Shown piece after piece: positions 32,501 through 46,200 of a stretch of 64,000 bases of DNA. A program made the position numbers and the translations under genes. The DNA comes from Hypericum androsaemum. Lineage: Eukaryota; Streptophyta; Magnoliopsida; Malpighiales; Hypericaceae. Within the stretch, counting starts at the first letter, position 1. Each line of letters begins with the position of its first letter. The DNA is taken from assembly GCA_963995505.1 (NCBI GenBank), contig OZ023190.1:19152092-19216091 (forward strand), given 5' to 3'. Below the pieces are notes generated by a model. It was not told the origin of the DNA, did no database searches, and worked only from the letters and a program-made list of their open reading frames with translations.

Positions 32501-33530
32501 GATGCAGTCCAGTTGGCTCGTGCTAAACAATTGACTAAGACCTCGATTTTGATGAATTTGGAATCCAGGGTAATTAGATTGGTTTTGCACATATTCATGA
32601 AATATGTTCTAAAATCGAGGTGCTTTTTGTTGGCTTCTGCTTACTTGTCTGGATGATGTGGTTTATAGATGACTGCCTCAGAAGATATTGGTAGACAAGT
32701 GTTGATCTATGGCAAGAGGTATGGGCTATTCTTTCGTTCCTTGGTTTTTCTCACTGATTAAGAAATTACCATAGTTAACCTGTAAAATTCTCTTGCTCTT
32801 TAATTGCTTAGCATGCTCGAGTGTGGGTGCAATGCTTAATGTTGACCAGTGTGCTGTGTCATTATCCATCTATTATCAGATGGCTGTCTGTTCTGTCATT
32901 TCCATGGAAAATACGACAAAAGAAACAAAATTGTCCTTAATTCTTTTTCCCCTTTTCAATTTGATTGACCAAGGACTTGCTCGACCTGGCAAAAGGAGTT
33001 CGGAATGCTTATGTAGCTCGTTCTTGGCCAGAATCTGTTTGTTTGTGTTCATTCATCGTAGATGCGAGTGACTCATTTTCTCTCTTTCCTTTAATAATAG
33101 CTTTCCTGTTTGCTGATATGATACTTAAAGTTACAAGGGTTAGGCCAAGCTACCTCTTCTGAGTGCTGTCATTGCTGAGGATTTGGCCATTTGTTTCTCT
33201 TGTAATTTTCCGATGAAGAAGTATGGATAAAGTCTCATGCTTAGGATGTTTGCCCCTTGGTAGGCATCCTGTGGAGCACTTCTTGAAGGCTGTCGATGAC
33301 GTGTCGCCGCAGGATATCGCAAAAGCTGCACAGAAACTCATCTCTTCCCCACTCACAATGGCATCTTATGGAAACGGTAGGATATGTCACTACTGACAAA
33401 CGTTAGCATTCTAGTTCGAGCATCGGATCTAATCACTGGCTCTATGTTCTCTTGGTTCTGGGACAAATGCTGTGCAGTTCTCAACATACCAACATATGAT
33501 TCCATCAGCGGCAAGTTCAAGTCAAAATGA
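29544..33530 (+). CDS. MPPA: Mitochondrial processing peptidase subunit alpha
   Basis: Alpha subunit of the peptidase that removes presequences. In plants it is built into respiratory complex III as a core protein on the matrix side of the inner membrane. Thirteen exons: 29544-29582, 29692-29934, 30033-30329, 30579-30746, 30878-31045, 31138-31224, 31326-31392, 31727-31824, 32345-32417, 32499-32569, 32669-32718, 33264-33376, 33478-33530, giving 508 residues. It starts [13 protein letters not shown], as in other plant subunits. The N-terminal M16 domain has HLLEK (120-124) instead of the zinc-binding HxxEH, as expected for the non-catalytic alpha subunit. The substrate-recognition glycine-rich loop [15 protein letters not shown] is at 338-352. 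The C-terminus is ISGKFKSK. In exon 4, a second upstream AG would add two residues (MQ); the chosen site matches family spacing. Confidence 0.96.
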
Positions 33531-35099
33531 AGGTTGTAAATGGGATCGTGTATAAACCACCTTTCCCATTTGTCCATCCATATTAATGTCGGAAGTTTTT
33601 TAAAGGAGCGTGCTGGCGACAATAATGAGCTCATGAATACGCTGATATATAAAGGTGAGGAACTTGTTATATAAGATGGTAGTTAGAAACACAATAATCA
33701 ATCAGTTATTCTTTCCTCCACGCTTGGGGGTGGTGTATCATTATGTTTTGAGCCTGGGAATTCAGGCTCAATGACAAACTTGGTTTGGTAGAATTTTGTC
33801 GAGGAACGCCGGCCAAGGAATAAGATTCTGTTGCTTTCCTTCTTTCAGCTTATTTTTTTCTTTCAGCTTATTAGTTCTGCTCTATGGGCAGATACAAAAT
33901 AGAACATGGTCTACCAGTAATCCATGTGTACAACCAACCAACGAACGAACTTTTGGAATCGAAGACGACGCCGCTTCATTGGGATTTGGGCCATTAGCCC
34001 AAAAAACTATTTCTACTTCAAGACATGGGCTTTAATTTACTCTTCTTTCGGTCGTTCATCGCATCTTATATCGTATCTTACAGCTCGAATGAAGATTATA
34101 CGAGTATTTGGATAAAATAAAGAAAGCTGGAGGGATGAAATAAATGTACGTAGAAGAGTAAGAGAGAAGCAATGAGCCAGGGTTAGATAGACCTAACCTC
34201 TCACATTTCTCCATCTCAGCCTGCCCTCTAAGCCACAAGGGTCATACCCAACTCACAAATTTCTCCCATGCATATCCTCTCTTCCTCTTGCCTTCAACAC
34301 GTTTCCTCTTGTCTTTGTTAAGATCAAAACAAGTTGGTTAGCGACTTCCGTAAGTTGTTTGCCCCAAATTGTTTCCTTGTTTGGTTCTGGCTTCTTACTT
34401 GGTCTCTTCCCTTCACTTTTCTTTTACCCTTGGGCTACGATGATTAGATGTCTCAGCTTTAGGCAGCCGTCAGGCATGGGCTCTCTTATTTTTTTGAGCT
34501 ATATGCTATTGGATCATATTTTCGAAATAATTTTCTTAATACAAATTTACATTCGTAAAATTTGAAACGTAAATTCATGTTTCTTATCCTTTCAACCAAC
34601 TCTCTCGTTAGTATGGGCTCTCATGTGGTTAATTAAATTTGTTGGTAACCCCTATGGAGGAAATTCAGCGGAGCTATATATATATTCCCACGTCAATGGG
34701 ACAAAAGTTTGCACTTGCCAGAATTTTTATCGAGAGTATCATAACATAGGATGTCCGTGGATTTTACAACATAGATTAAAGTTGAAATTTCAAAATTACT
34801 AGATTTGTCTATAGGTATCCAATCTTGTCTAACCCTATAGTTAGTAAAAAATATTCAGAATATGTTAAACAGCCCCTAGCTGGTGCCCCCAATTTTGCTA
34901 TATTTAGTACCAGAAAGAATAAAATTTCCTTCTACGGAAATTCACAAAGCTCAAGCCACATGCGTGCCCGACCGACAAAGTTCAATAACGGTTAGTTATT
35001 TAATTCCCAGATGCACCAGTTTTAAGGAATATCTTGCATTTAATTCTTGTGCGGAATTGAACTCTACATTCTTTCGATACGATATGTTGGGGGAAAATT
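33531..35099. other. Intergenic, no gene recognised
   Basis: 3' flank of MPP alpha followed by AT-rich DNA. Short open frames at 33796-34035 and 34359-34565 have low-complexity or hydrophobic composition and no family signature. Confidence 0.5.
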
Positions 35100-35345
35100 T
35101 GGTCGGAACTAACCCAAACTAATATTACTACACATGCAAATCAATATCACTTCACATGTAAACTAATTACATGTAAACTAATATCATTTCACATGCAAAC
35201 TAATATCATTTCACATATAAATCAATATCACCCGATAGGTTATTGACCATCAGATTTAAAGATAATCAAATCAGACGGCCCAAAATTTAATCTCCATCTG
35301 AAGATAAATTTTATTTAGTCCCCACTCAATCCGATCTTCGATTAT
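35100..35345. repeat. Short minisatellite plus dispersed-repeat end, relative of the 3.6-5.0 kb repeat
   Basis: About five units of aatatcatttcacatgcaaa type (35120-35235) are followed by a segment with attgaccatcagatt and agtccccactcaatccgat. The same order of array then segment occurs at 3595-5000. The left terminus is not clear. Confidence 0.5.
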
Positions 35346-35534
35346 CTTGATGACAAGCTCCATACGAGAAGAACCAAATCAGTAACAGCTCCAGAAAATA
35401 TATATTTTTTATTTAGACCATATGATATCAGAGTATTATTTTTCCAGGTTCCAGTCGAATTGGTTTTGTAGTCCAGCCCCCATGGTCCATATCGCCTCCA
35501 GATCCCCAATCTCTCTCTCTCCCCTAAGCAGCAT

Positions 35535-35989
35535 GGTTTTAAAAAATGACCCGGAGGCCGACCCGGGATTTCTCCCGTCCTCCGGGTCGGCCAGTCGGAC
35601 CGGACGAACCACCGGTCGGACCAAAATTTTTTATTTTTAAATATTTTAAATAATATATATATGTAGGTTAAAATATACTTATTTTCTATACAAAAAAGTA
35701 GACTTAATATTTTATCTCTCCACTCTATAAATCTACTTTTTTATTTATTTATTACTTTATAAATTTGTCAAATCAATTTTTTTCCTCGAAAACTACAAAA
35801 AAGTCAATTTCGTCCATTTTTGTACTAACCGGGTTCGACCGGTCAGGATGGACCTCAAAATCAACCAGTCCGACCGGATTTGGTCCGGTTAGTACAGACC
35901 CCGGTCAAAAGCCTAAAAACGACCCGGTCTAGGGCCCGTTTTACGGTCCAACCAGTCGAACCACAGGCCGGACCGCGTTTTTTAAAACC
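35535..35989. mobile_element. Terminal-inverted-repeat element with ggttttaaaaaa ends, about 455 bp
   Basis: The left end ggttttaaaaaatgacccgg and the right end ccggaccgcgttttttaaaacc are inverted copies. Subterminal CCGGTC words occur on both sides of an AT-rich centre. I could not find a clean target duplication (flanks agcagcat and aaggggca do not match), so the superfamily is undetermined. Related to 3290-3580. Confidence 0.55.
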
Positions 35990-36194
35990 AAGGGGCAGGG
36001 TGGTGGAGCCGATAAGGGGAGGAGATGGGTTTGGTTTTCTGTTTATTTACTCATTATTTTAAAGGTTAATTAAGATTTACAAGCTAATTTAATTTTCTGC
36101 CGCAGTGTATATGTTTTAATTGGACCTGGACTGGTTGCATTAAATACACCACGGCTTCCGGTCACCCATATGTTTCACACTGGCATATATATAT

Positions 36195-36600
36195 GGAATC
36201 GGATTTGGTCTTGGACGAACCTCGAACACGTATTGGTTCGTTTAGTTATGATACAATGGTTCACTCAGTTATAATACAAGGGGTCGTTCAGTTATGATGC
36301 AATGAGTCGCCTGAAGCAGTCCCAATTTTTTTAGAATACGCTCTGATTTGCTTAGTTATGATGTAATAGTTTACTCAGTTATGATACAATGGTTCGCCCA
36401 GTTATGATGGAATGGTTCGCCCGAAGTTCGCCAAATGAGCCAAATATACCGTCCCAGAACACGCGCTGGTTCGCCCAGTTATGATACAATGGTTTGCCTA
36501 GTTATGATGAAATAGTTCGTCCAGTTATAATAAAATGATTCGCCCGAAATATGGTTCAGGACGATCCTAGAAACGGAGTTCTGGGACCGAATCCGGTCCC
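36195..36600. mobile_element. Miniature inverted-repeat element with internal minisatellite, 406 bp
   Basis: Ends are ggaatcggatttggtc and, inverted, gggaccggattcggtc. Flanks are tatatatat on both sides (36186-36194 and 36601-36609), a 9-bp duplication, although its low complexity weakens the evidence. The interior is a 23-bp minisatellite with units like ttcgcccagttatgatacaa. The design is the same as 12418-12869, with unrelated sequence. Confidence 0.7.
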
Positions 36601-36609
36601 TATATATAT

Positions 36610-38164
36610 GGACCGTAGAATATATTCTTCATTTACTTTTCCTTTATTAGCTATTTTCTTACTCATCTCGAAAAATGAAAATGAAAAGGAGTGTTGGATC
36701 GGAATTGTAACAGGCAAAGGAGCAATCATGTGCATTTATGTGGCTGTCCCAAACATTTTTTGTTTTGCAAAGAATGTTCAAATTCTCTCTGTGTAATTTT
36801 TTTTTGGAGATATATAAAACGTGAATGGGCAAATCATCATCTGATCTCACACCACATTTTAAGTGGGACCCACTTGAGGTTTCTAACATGGGTCCACATG
36901 ATAGCCTAGCGGGGCCTAAACTTCAGAATTCCATTGGAAGGAAATAAGATATTTTTCTTCGGATACATTATTACATCTCCAAAATGTACGGTCTTCACTA
37001 TCCATTTGTCCCGAGTCGAATCGTCAATACCTACATAATTAGATTAATCATAAGATAGGTTAACTGTTTTTTATGAAGATTCCATTAGTTAATTGGCTAT
37101 GGTTTCTACTTTTCTCGTATTTATTATATGTTATATAGATTAACCAGCAAAATGACATGTAGCCTAGCGGAACAAAGTCTTATAAATTTTAAGGAAATCC
37201 AATGTTCAAACCTTGGCGTGTTGTAAAAATTTACCTTTTAAAAAAATAGACTAACTAAAAAATTTCAAGTTCGAATAATTTTGAACACACAAGTGTTAAA
37301 TATTTTTTGGAAGATCTTTACTACTTTTTAAATGTCATACAAGGTTCAAGTCTAACTTATCATTCTAGTAAGTATTCAAATATCAGATATTAGGTAGTAT
37401 AAAAAATATACTATTGTATGTTATGGTAACTAATTAGTCAATATTTTTATGATTTTTAAGAACATGGAATGGTGGTGGTCGATCAAGTACACTGCTTATT
37501 TGCCTTGTATACCAAGCAACCCCGTAATTCTCTCTCTAAAAAAAGAGAGAGACATTAATGGCAACTTGGCAAGAGAGTATCATGAGTAGTAACTCTGCTG
37601 GCTGAAAACCATGTGAGTTGCTACTTTTTCTTCACAAGTATTTCTCTTGGCGTATTCGGTACTCCAAACTCCATATAAGCCACGTATTAATACGTATATA
37701 CATTTTTTTATAATTAATTTTCATATCATCACTCGATTTATCTGCTTAAGGTTGAGCTTATAATTAGCTCGAATTAAATTATTGTTAAATTTTATTCATT
37801 ATTGTAATGACATTTGTACCTGAAAATTAGACTTCTAAGCTTTGCTTAATAATCTATATAGGGATAGGAAGCAAATTAATTTCTGGGTGCTTTTGAAATT
37901 GTTCCTTAATTATAAGTAAGAGCAACGGAGGCCGTCTCCTGCCTTTAGCTTTAGCTAGTCAAGGTTCTCCCAAGACCTAAAGTTAATTTATAAAAAGAAA
38001 TCCAATTTAAGTACATCAAAATATCACCGTTTTTCTTTCACTTTCTTCCTTTGTATATATCCTCTCTCTCTCTCTCTACCTTATACTCTCTCACATAAAC
38101 CGCCACTTCTCTAGACTTGTAATAAACTGTCAAAGGCCTAAAGGTGGATTTCCTAAGCCAAGGT

Positions 38165-38200
<36 letters not shown>

Positions 38201-38473
38201 AGAGGGATAGATAGATTTTCCCTTTTCCTTGCTTTACTCACTTGGGATTTCAGTTAAAGTTAGTATAAAGAAGAGGAAATTAAGGGCGAAGAGATTTGTG
38301 GGTGCTCTTTCCCATGGTTAAAGCAGCTAGCTTGTCGTCTTCTATCGTCTTCATATAATATTTTTGCCCTATTATTTCTCCTTATTGGGTATTGTACCAA
38401 GTTGATATATAAGTTGGTCGATGGTTTTATTATTATTATTATTATCAACAAGATTATATAAAGGGGAGGGCAG
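36610..38473. promoter_or_regulatory. Upstream region of the NAC gene
   Basis: No gene is supported. A SINE-like fragment lies at 37146-37245. Near the gene there is a CT tract (about 38062-38079), a (GA)n tract (about 38165-38197) and a (TTA)n tract (about 38425-38446), all probably in the promoter or 5' leader. Such GA/CT tracts are common in plant 5' leaders. Confidence 0.5.
37146..37245 (+). repeat. SINE-like, tRNA-derived fragment
   Basis: It has a tagcctagcgga stretch like an RNA polymerase III A box, a gttcaaacctt stretch like a B box 40 bp later, then an A-rich end. A diverged copy with the same order of blocks (atccaaNgttcaaa, taaaaatttacctt, A-run) lies at 41090-41195. Assignment is tentative. 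Confidence 0.4.
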
Positions 38474-41400
38474 ATGATCAAGAGCAGCGGGAGTCATAAC
38501 TTGGGCTCCATCACCAGCTCCGATCTCATCGATGCAAAGCTCGAAGAGCATCAGTTGTGTGGATCCAAGCACTGTCCTGGTTGTGGCCATAAGCTCGATT
38601 CTAAGCCGGTAATTTAATTCAATTTAATATATATTACGTCCTCTCCTCACATTTATTATATTCCTTGTCCTTCTATTTTCCTTTTCGAGGAAAAACATGT
38701 ACATGGAACAAAACATGTTTGCTTCTCGAGTACTGATCATTCACTTCTGTCTTTGTCTTGTGGAATTTTTTGAACGAATATATATTACGTCCTTTAGTAA
38801 ACCAGGAAAATGTTTTTTTTGTTAAATATGTCAATAAATTTCTGGATACAAAAATTAGTAATATAGCTCTTGTTGATTTTCATTGGACACTTTTTCTTTC
38901 CCCTCTTTAGTAAATTTTCTCCCTTTCTCCTTTTCTTTTATTTGGTATCCTATGCTTATTTGATCTTCTTTTATCGTCTTTTTTTTAATAAATGGATTAA
39001 TTATATATATATAATCCCATAATTACAAGTAGAAAATGAAAGATCAACTTGCCAGATATATGACTAATTACCCAATTTGAAAGTCTCCATAAATAGAATT
39101 AGGTGTTGGTGTCCAAGATTCGATATCGAATTGGACTAATCTTCTTTTACTGTCTTTTTTGGTGACCGTATAAACATTAATTACGTGTAAGGTGATACGT
39201 ATATACAGGATTGGGTAGGTTTACCAGCAGGAGTGAAATTTGATCCAACGGACCAAGAACTGATAGAGCACCTCGAAGCCAAGGTAGAGGCCAAGGACTT
39301 CAAGTCTCACCCTCTCATCGATGAGTTCATCCCCACCATTGAAGGTGAGGATGGGATTTGTTACACCCATCCCGAGAAACTTCCAGGTCACTTTACTTGA
39401 TTAACTTCTCCCTCTCTCTTATTCGAGCAGTTACTAGGTTGACTAATGAAAATTCGAGTCGTATTGGGAGAGTTCCAAAGTGTCACGGTTTGTTACACCT
39501 AAGTCAACCTAACTTTGAATGTTGTCTCGTATTTTCTTGCAGGAGTTACGAGAGATGGTCTAAACAGGCACTTCTTCCATAGACCATCGAAGGCATACAC
39601 CACCGGGACAAGAAAGCGCAGGAAAATCCAAAACGAGTGTGACTTGCAAGGAGGGGAAACCAGGTGGCACAAGACAGGCAAGACGAGGCCTGTCCTGGTC
39701 AACGGCAAGCAGAAAGGGTGCAAGAAAATCCTTGTCCTCTACACCAACTTTGGTAAGAACCGGAAGCCCGAGAAGACCAACTGGGTGATGCACCAATACC
39801 ATTTGGGTCAGAACGAGGAAGAGAAGGAAGGGGAGCTCGTCGTCTCCAAGATATTTTACCAGACTCAACCTAGGCAGTGCAATTGGGTTGACAGAAATAT
39901 CGTCGTAGCGGGTGGCGGTGGCGAGGTTGGGCGGGACAGTGGTGGGGGTAGCGGAAGTTGTTCTTCGTCTAAAGAGATGATCCTCCAGAGAGACGATCTC
40001 TCTGGAGGATCGACCGTTACTATTGGTGGTGGTGCTGCTGGTATTGCGTTATCGGGGTTTACGCAGATGGATATGCAACAATTGAAGGGCGACCATTTTG
40101 GATTTCCAACTTTCAGAAAGAACTTTGATGAGGTATGTACTTCTAGCGAGAGAATAGACAATGCAATATGAAGTGTGTAACCCAAAACTACTTCTAACTT
40201 TGTTTCCATTAGCCCATGATTAAGTACAGAAAAACAATTTTTCTGTGGATTAATAGAGTTAATAATAAACAAAAAAGAATCCACATAATTACCCGTCCAA
40301 TGAATGGAGTCTCAACATCAAGTTAAGTCACGCTTCAGCTTCAATTAGGACACTCTTAATGAAGTTTTTCTCTAGAGGCAACTCTTCAAGTACATCCATT
40401 GCTTGCAAGCTAATTAACTAACCTCTTCTCCTTCACCCACCAAATTAATCCAAACCAGCATTAATCCTAGGTATAAAATAAGAAGAAAAAAAAATCCGTA
40501 AGAACCAACTTAAAGACTTGGAATAAACATGCAATCCTAGCGAATTGATATTTTGAGTCTGATAAATCGAAACTTTTCAGGTGGGGATAGGAGGAGAGGC
40601 TTCAACGGCAAGGGAGAGCCCAATGGTATCAGGTGGCACAAGCGAAGATATCCGCGACCAGCACCAGCACCAGCACCAGCACCAGCCGCCCCGCCCGCAC
40701 CATGTGGCACATGATAGCCATCAGCAGCAGCAATTACACCACCACCACCAGCAGATCGCTAGCACGGCGTCGTTCCACATAAGCCGGCCTTCTCATCCCA
40801 TCTCGGCCATCATCTCTCCACCTCCGCTCCACCACACGTCCTCCGTGATTCTCGATCACGAGGACCCCTACCATGTCTCCAGGATCATCCTCCAAAACGA
40901 ATTACAGGTTTCATTATTGTCTTTTTTCCTACATATTTTTACCAAGAGAAATGTGATATATATAATGACGTAGAATTTATATGAAATTGGATATAAATAA
41001 AAATTTGTGAGAAAATGTAAAAAGTTAAAAAAAAATCGCCAATTTAATTTTTTAATTAGTTTTTGTAATAACTTAATCAAACATTGCCAAAGGACATTTA
41101 GCTCAATGACACAAGACCTTGTCAAACCTAAGGAGATCCAAAGTTCAAATTTGGCAAGTGTAGTAGTAAAAATTTACCTTCAAAAAAACTTAATGAAACA
41201 TTTAATCCGAAGGCATCGCCACTAAAGTTGGAAACAATTCTTGTGATTGAATTTCAGATTCAAAAGAATGCCTTTATTATCTTTGGTAGCATTTATTATC
41301 CTTGATAGTTTGGATGGGATATGTAAATTGTAACACATAAATAGTAGCATTTATTAGCTTTGATGTGGTAATTTCAGCAATTAACTACCTATTCAAATAA

Positions 41401-43241
41401 TTTGGTTATTTTGATTGAGCTGAAAATTGTAGAAGCATGCAATTTCAAGTTGACCACACATTTTACCAAAATTATGTAAAAAAAATAACAGCATTTATAT
41501 AGATTAGATTAATTGCTTATATATCATTATTATTATTTTGGGTAACGCTTATATAGCATTATGGAAGCAGCTGAAAGGTTCTAAAATTAGATGGAAAAAA
41601 TATAGCATAAAAGTAATACCTGTAAAAACCAGAAATATATTCATCATAATTCTCGGCGACTGCAACTTTTTTTTTTTGCACGTGACACTCTTTGGACTCA
41701 TGGTGCTTTAAATGTCTACCAAGTTGGGCACAAGTTATCAACAACATATAGACCTTTTCACTTTTCACCACTAGGGCTCTATTAAGATGAATTTGGAGAT
41801 GAATGGATATATTATAGGTGCATTATAACCTGTCTTTCCTAATATTTTGGTTTATATCCACTCATACTCGGAAACTTACTAAATCAACTAATCTAGATTT
41901 AAACTAACCTAACTATCTTTTCTAATAAAATAAATTTGACACATGTTGCCAGCAGCAGCACCAGCACCAGCAGCGACAACATCACAAGATAGGAAGGAGA
42001 ACGGCGACGTCTGGTCTGGAGGAGCTGATAATGGGTTGCACTTCAAATAATGCTTCTTCCGACATTAAAGAAGTAAGTAGTACATCCCACCTTTTTGACT
42101 CTGAATTCCATGGTTTCTTCTTCTATATGCCCTTCTCGATTTTGGAGAAAGAAAGAAAGTTAGAAAAAGTTGGCGAGGGAAGAATTATAAAAAAGGGTTC
42201 ATTACCAACTCATGTATGATCTGATGGATACGGTGTCAGTCTTTAAACATGAGGTGGGAGGATCAAATTCCATGACCGTCTAAGATCCGAAATTGTAAAA
42301 ATAATTTAAATCTCACAAAAAAAAAGTTCATTCCAACAAAATTGATCTTCTTCTTTACTTGTATGTGTTAGTTTTCTTTTCCAACCTAACTAAAGACAGA
42401 AATCCCATTCATGTCCTTTTCCCCCTTTTCGCTTTATCTCCTTAGTTTTCTTCTTCTTCTTTTTTCATTTTCTAGTTTTTTTATAAGTCCATTTTCGAGT
42501 TTATTAAAAAACGTATACCCTGAATGACTATAGTATATGGTTTTTACACGAGGTCGTTCAGAAATACTATTTTGGGCTTCGATAAATTTTCGATATTTAT
42601 GTAAAAAAATTGAAGATATGATAAAAAAAAAGATAGCTAGAAATAGTAGTTATTTTTCCTCATAATTTCCTAAAAAGGTGGATGATACCGACTAGAAAAC
42701 TTTTATCATGCGTGCTTTCATGGGAGAATGGGACCGGACAATATGACTGTGTGTAAGAGAGACAATTATAATGGAATCCCACATTACTAGCAGCTTCACT
42801 TATTTCCTGCATGTCACAGGAATTCACTGTTATAACTTATCCAATTATTTACATTTAAATCTCAATGTGTTAGTTATATTTTAAGGGTTCAGAGCAAATT
42901 AATGATTTGACAAGAGTAGGGCACATATGGTAGACGCTTCTAGACGAAGTTGGTAAGAATGAATTTATTAGTCCATAATCAAAAGTAATTTGGCCTTTTC
43001 AGATACACTACTTCTCTATTATTAAGTTCTTGTTTTGGTAATCCATTTGTGATTAATGAGTTCTAAATTGTTACTAGTCCCTAGCAATTTTATAAATATT
43101 ATTCTAATATTAATATAGTACGCATTTAATTACATGGGTTAAATGTCTATACAGGAATCATCAATAACTAATCCACAGGAGGCAGAGTGGTTGAAGTACT
43201 CCTTCTGGCCAGACCCTGACAACCAGGATCATCATGGGTAG
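38474..43241 (+). CDS. NAC075: NAC domain transcription factor, NAC075 type
   Basis: Nuclear DNA-binding regulator; the Arabidopsis relative acts in vascular and secondary-wall programmes. Six exons: 38474-38608, 39209-39386, 39543-40132, 40581-40907, 41953-42072, 43155-43241, giving 478 residues. The N-terminus has a Cys cluster, [13 protein letters not shown] (about 29-41). The NAC domain follows at about 46-213, with [19 protein letters not shown], the [13 protein letters not shown] segment, [10 protein letters not shown] basic patch, [22 protein letters not shown] and [10 protein letters not shown]. The C-terminal half is low complexity: Gly/Ser-rich, then a His-Gln run at about 328-345 from an AGCACC repeat. 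Conserved tail motifs are [12 protein letters not shown] and [11 protein letters not shown]. Exon 5 has three in-frame AG acceptors in a row (41952, 41955, 41958), so one or two Gln may vary. Intron 4 carries a SINE-like fragment. The minus-strand frames over exon 3 are shadows. Confidence 0.95.
41090..41195 (+). repeat. SINE-like fragment in NAC intron 4
   Basis: A box-like tttagctcaatgac, B box-like agttcaaatttggc, then taaaaatttacctt and an A-run. It parallels the 37146-37245 fragment block by block. Target duplications were not resolved. Confidence 0.4.
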
Positions 43242-46200
43242 TAGTAGCAAATTAAATTGACAGTTTGCAAAAAAGAAAAGAAAAATCCCATTTTATATAA
43301 ATATAAGTTAGAGAGACACCATCATTGTGATCATCATTATTATGTGCTTGAAGCCTTCCCAACAATCCCCAAAGTTCTATTACAAGGGGGGACCTGCATG
43401 CCTCCCAAGTAATATGTTATTTGCCATCTCCCAACTGAAACTAACTGTAATATTGGAAAGAAAGGAAAGGGGGATTAAAAAAGAACAAAGTGGGAGATGA
43501 AAAAGCAAAAGAAATGTTGTGAAAGCAATGAAAAGGTGTTCTCCTCTACTGACACAGTGGATGGAAGCAAGGAGCCAAAAGCAAAATCATATCCTTGCTG
43601 CATGAAAATCACCGCCATGTGATTACCATTGGGTATTTTTTTTATTGATTTTTTTGGGTTCTATGTTATTATTGGTTCAAGACATTTGTACAAGTTCTTT
43701 CATTTGTTATGTGGATTAACAATTAAAAGCAATACGCAAGACGCACTTGTGCAAATTGTAGTAAAAGCTAGTCCTTAATGTACATTTCAAGTGAAAGCAT
43801 AAATATGATTTTTGCAATTTTTCCTATTCGCTTAGGTGTTTTATATGTCATTGACATATTTGGATGTAACAGCAATTAGGAGTTAATACAATATTTATTT
43901 ATTTTATTAAAAAAACTCGCTCAAGGGTCCCTACTCTGGCATGTGTGTATAGATAAGTAGACATTCCGCGTCGGGACAACACAAATCGAATATTTTCACT
44001 TGTCACAAAATCAATTTTCTCTAACATTATATAGACTTCTCTTAATGTATTATTCAGACAATATATTATGTATTCATGTTATTTGGAAGAACAAATGAGA
44101 GAGAAGAATATCTCTAACCTGAACCCACGTGTCTGAAGGGAAAATTTTAGTACTCATTCTGAAGCTCTAAATTACAACAGCTGTTGATTTCACAAGATGC
44201 GAAAGAGATGTGGTTCAATTTAAGGTGTGGTCAAGTAATTATGATATCTTTTCACCATCTGTAAATGGATAATATAGTTGTACTCTTGCAATCTATATAG
44301 ATATTGGCATGCATTTCCAACACCATAGTACCGTCGTGGTAGTCATTTTCCTGTGTCATAATTGCTCTTTGGGTATAAGTAGTTGATACACGCGGTATGT
44401 CGTGATCAATTATGAATTTGGTAGTTTCATGGTGGAAAATTTTAGAATGGTTCTTCTGCAAATAAAATTTATATACTTGATCCAGTCTAATTTATCAAGG
44501 GGTAATTCTATGGCTGGTACAACAAGGTTCGACTTCTCTTTTTAAAAGTTCTATTGAAAAATTGATGGTTCAGTTGTTCCGTAAAATTACGTGAAATCTA
44601 TAGTAAACGATGCGGATGATTGCTTTGGCCCAATTAATGAAGCAAGATAATGGCTGGTCAATTTTTTATATGTAGATGAAAACTTTATTGATGGTTGACC
44701 AATTTGATTAGAGAGAAATAAGACCTACCTTTTTTCCTATGGCATTCTAGTTCTCATCATAACAAATTATTGCATCTGGTCTCCATATTTATTCATATGC
44801 TAAAGCGAGTTCGCTTTTAATTTATATGTTTGAAAATAAATCAAAGTTGACGGATGTTGGATAGGTCAAGTGTGATATCCTATTAATTATATGTTACAAA
44901 AGATATAAGTGATTTGATTTGTATTATTTATATCAACTATGTGTACTTCTTTTGCTAGTAAACATCTTGAAAAGATTTCAAGATTAAGTTTTCTGGGATG
45001 TCTGTGAGTGAGGACAAAACAAAACATTCTAGGTGAAGAGAGACATGGATGAACTAATCCCACACCCGAAAACGAGGACTTCTGGGATTGTACTGACAAA
45101 TATCTTGAAAGAACTCAAAAGTTAATCGCGTTTGACCTGGGACAATTTCAGGATGGTGATTGCTGGAAAATGCTCATGTTGATTTTTGAAGACAGTCGAT
45201 CGAATTACGGGACATTATATAAAGTCTTTCCTTTTTTTAATAAGTAAAAATTATATTCCACCGAAATAATTCACCAAGGGATAGTACATCCAAGGTACCA
45301 GATAACACCTTTCAATAAGATTCACAGTGAAAGACGCTATCTGGAACAACATCGAAAAGTCTCCAAAGAATCATCCAAAAAATCCTAAGGACATCAAAAA
45401 GCAGTCCAAAATAATCCACCAAGTCCATATAAAGTCTTCCCTACATGATTATAGACTGATAGATGGTAACAAATCATTAATTGAAAGTTTAGATTTTGCT
45501 AAAATATCATTGTGCTGATAATTTTTTGTGTGTGTTAAATTATATATAATAATGTCTTTTAAAAATATAACGTAATGTGTATGCATATATACACACTGAT
45601 ATCAGCTAATATGTTGTAACCAAGTGACCCCTCACAGATTTTGTCCCTTTATTCTATTCCTCGAGATTCGAGCTTTTGTTTTAGGATTATGCATGATATA
45701 TCTATATATTTTTGCATGAAATAAAGTTAAAACATAAAAAGATCATAAGCTAGCATGGATATTATTAGGCAGCCTCATCCTAGTGTCTAAAGGGAATAAA
45801 GATGAAACAAACAAGAATAACCTTTTACTTTGATGTGACACACCTCAACCAATCTCGGCCGCAAACCTCTATCTCATATATATGCACCTTAATTATATAT
45901 TTTGGCTTATTTCTAATTAAAGTGGTGTGATTATTTACAAATATATTAACTCTAGATTCTAATTTTTGTACCTTTTACAACATTGAAAATTTTTAGCAAA
46001 ATCTTAAGTAGTGTGATATCTGGTGATGCATATTTCCGTAGTTTTGGTTAATGGTAATCCACATCAAATCATGGTATTTGGATCGAGTTCATAATGGATA
46101 AATTCAATCTGTCACTATTTTAAAACTTTAGGTCGAAAATAATACGAAATTGCTATGTTTAATTTGTCTAAGCGAGAAAAAGTGAACATTATATGGGAAT

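Noticed and set aside
35527..35997. Target-site duplication for the ggttttaaaaaa element
   Set aside because: The flanking 8-9 bp on the two sides do not match, so no superfamily was assigned.
39560..40284. Minus-strand open frames opposite the NAC gene exon 3
   Set aside because: Shadows of the well-supported plus-strand NAC coding exon.
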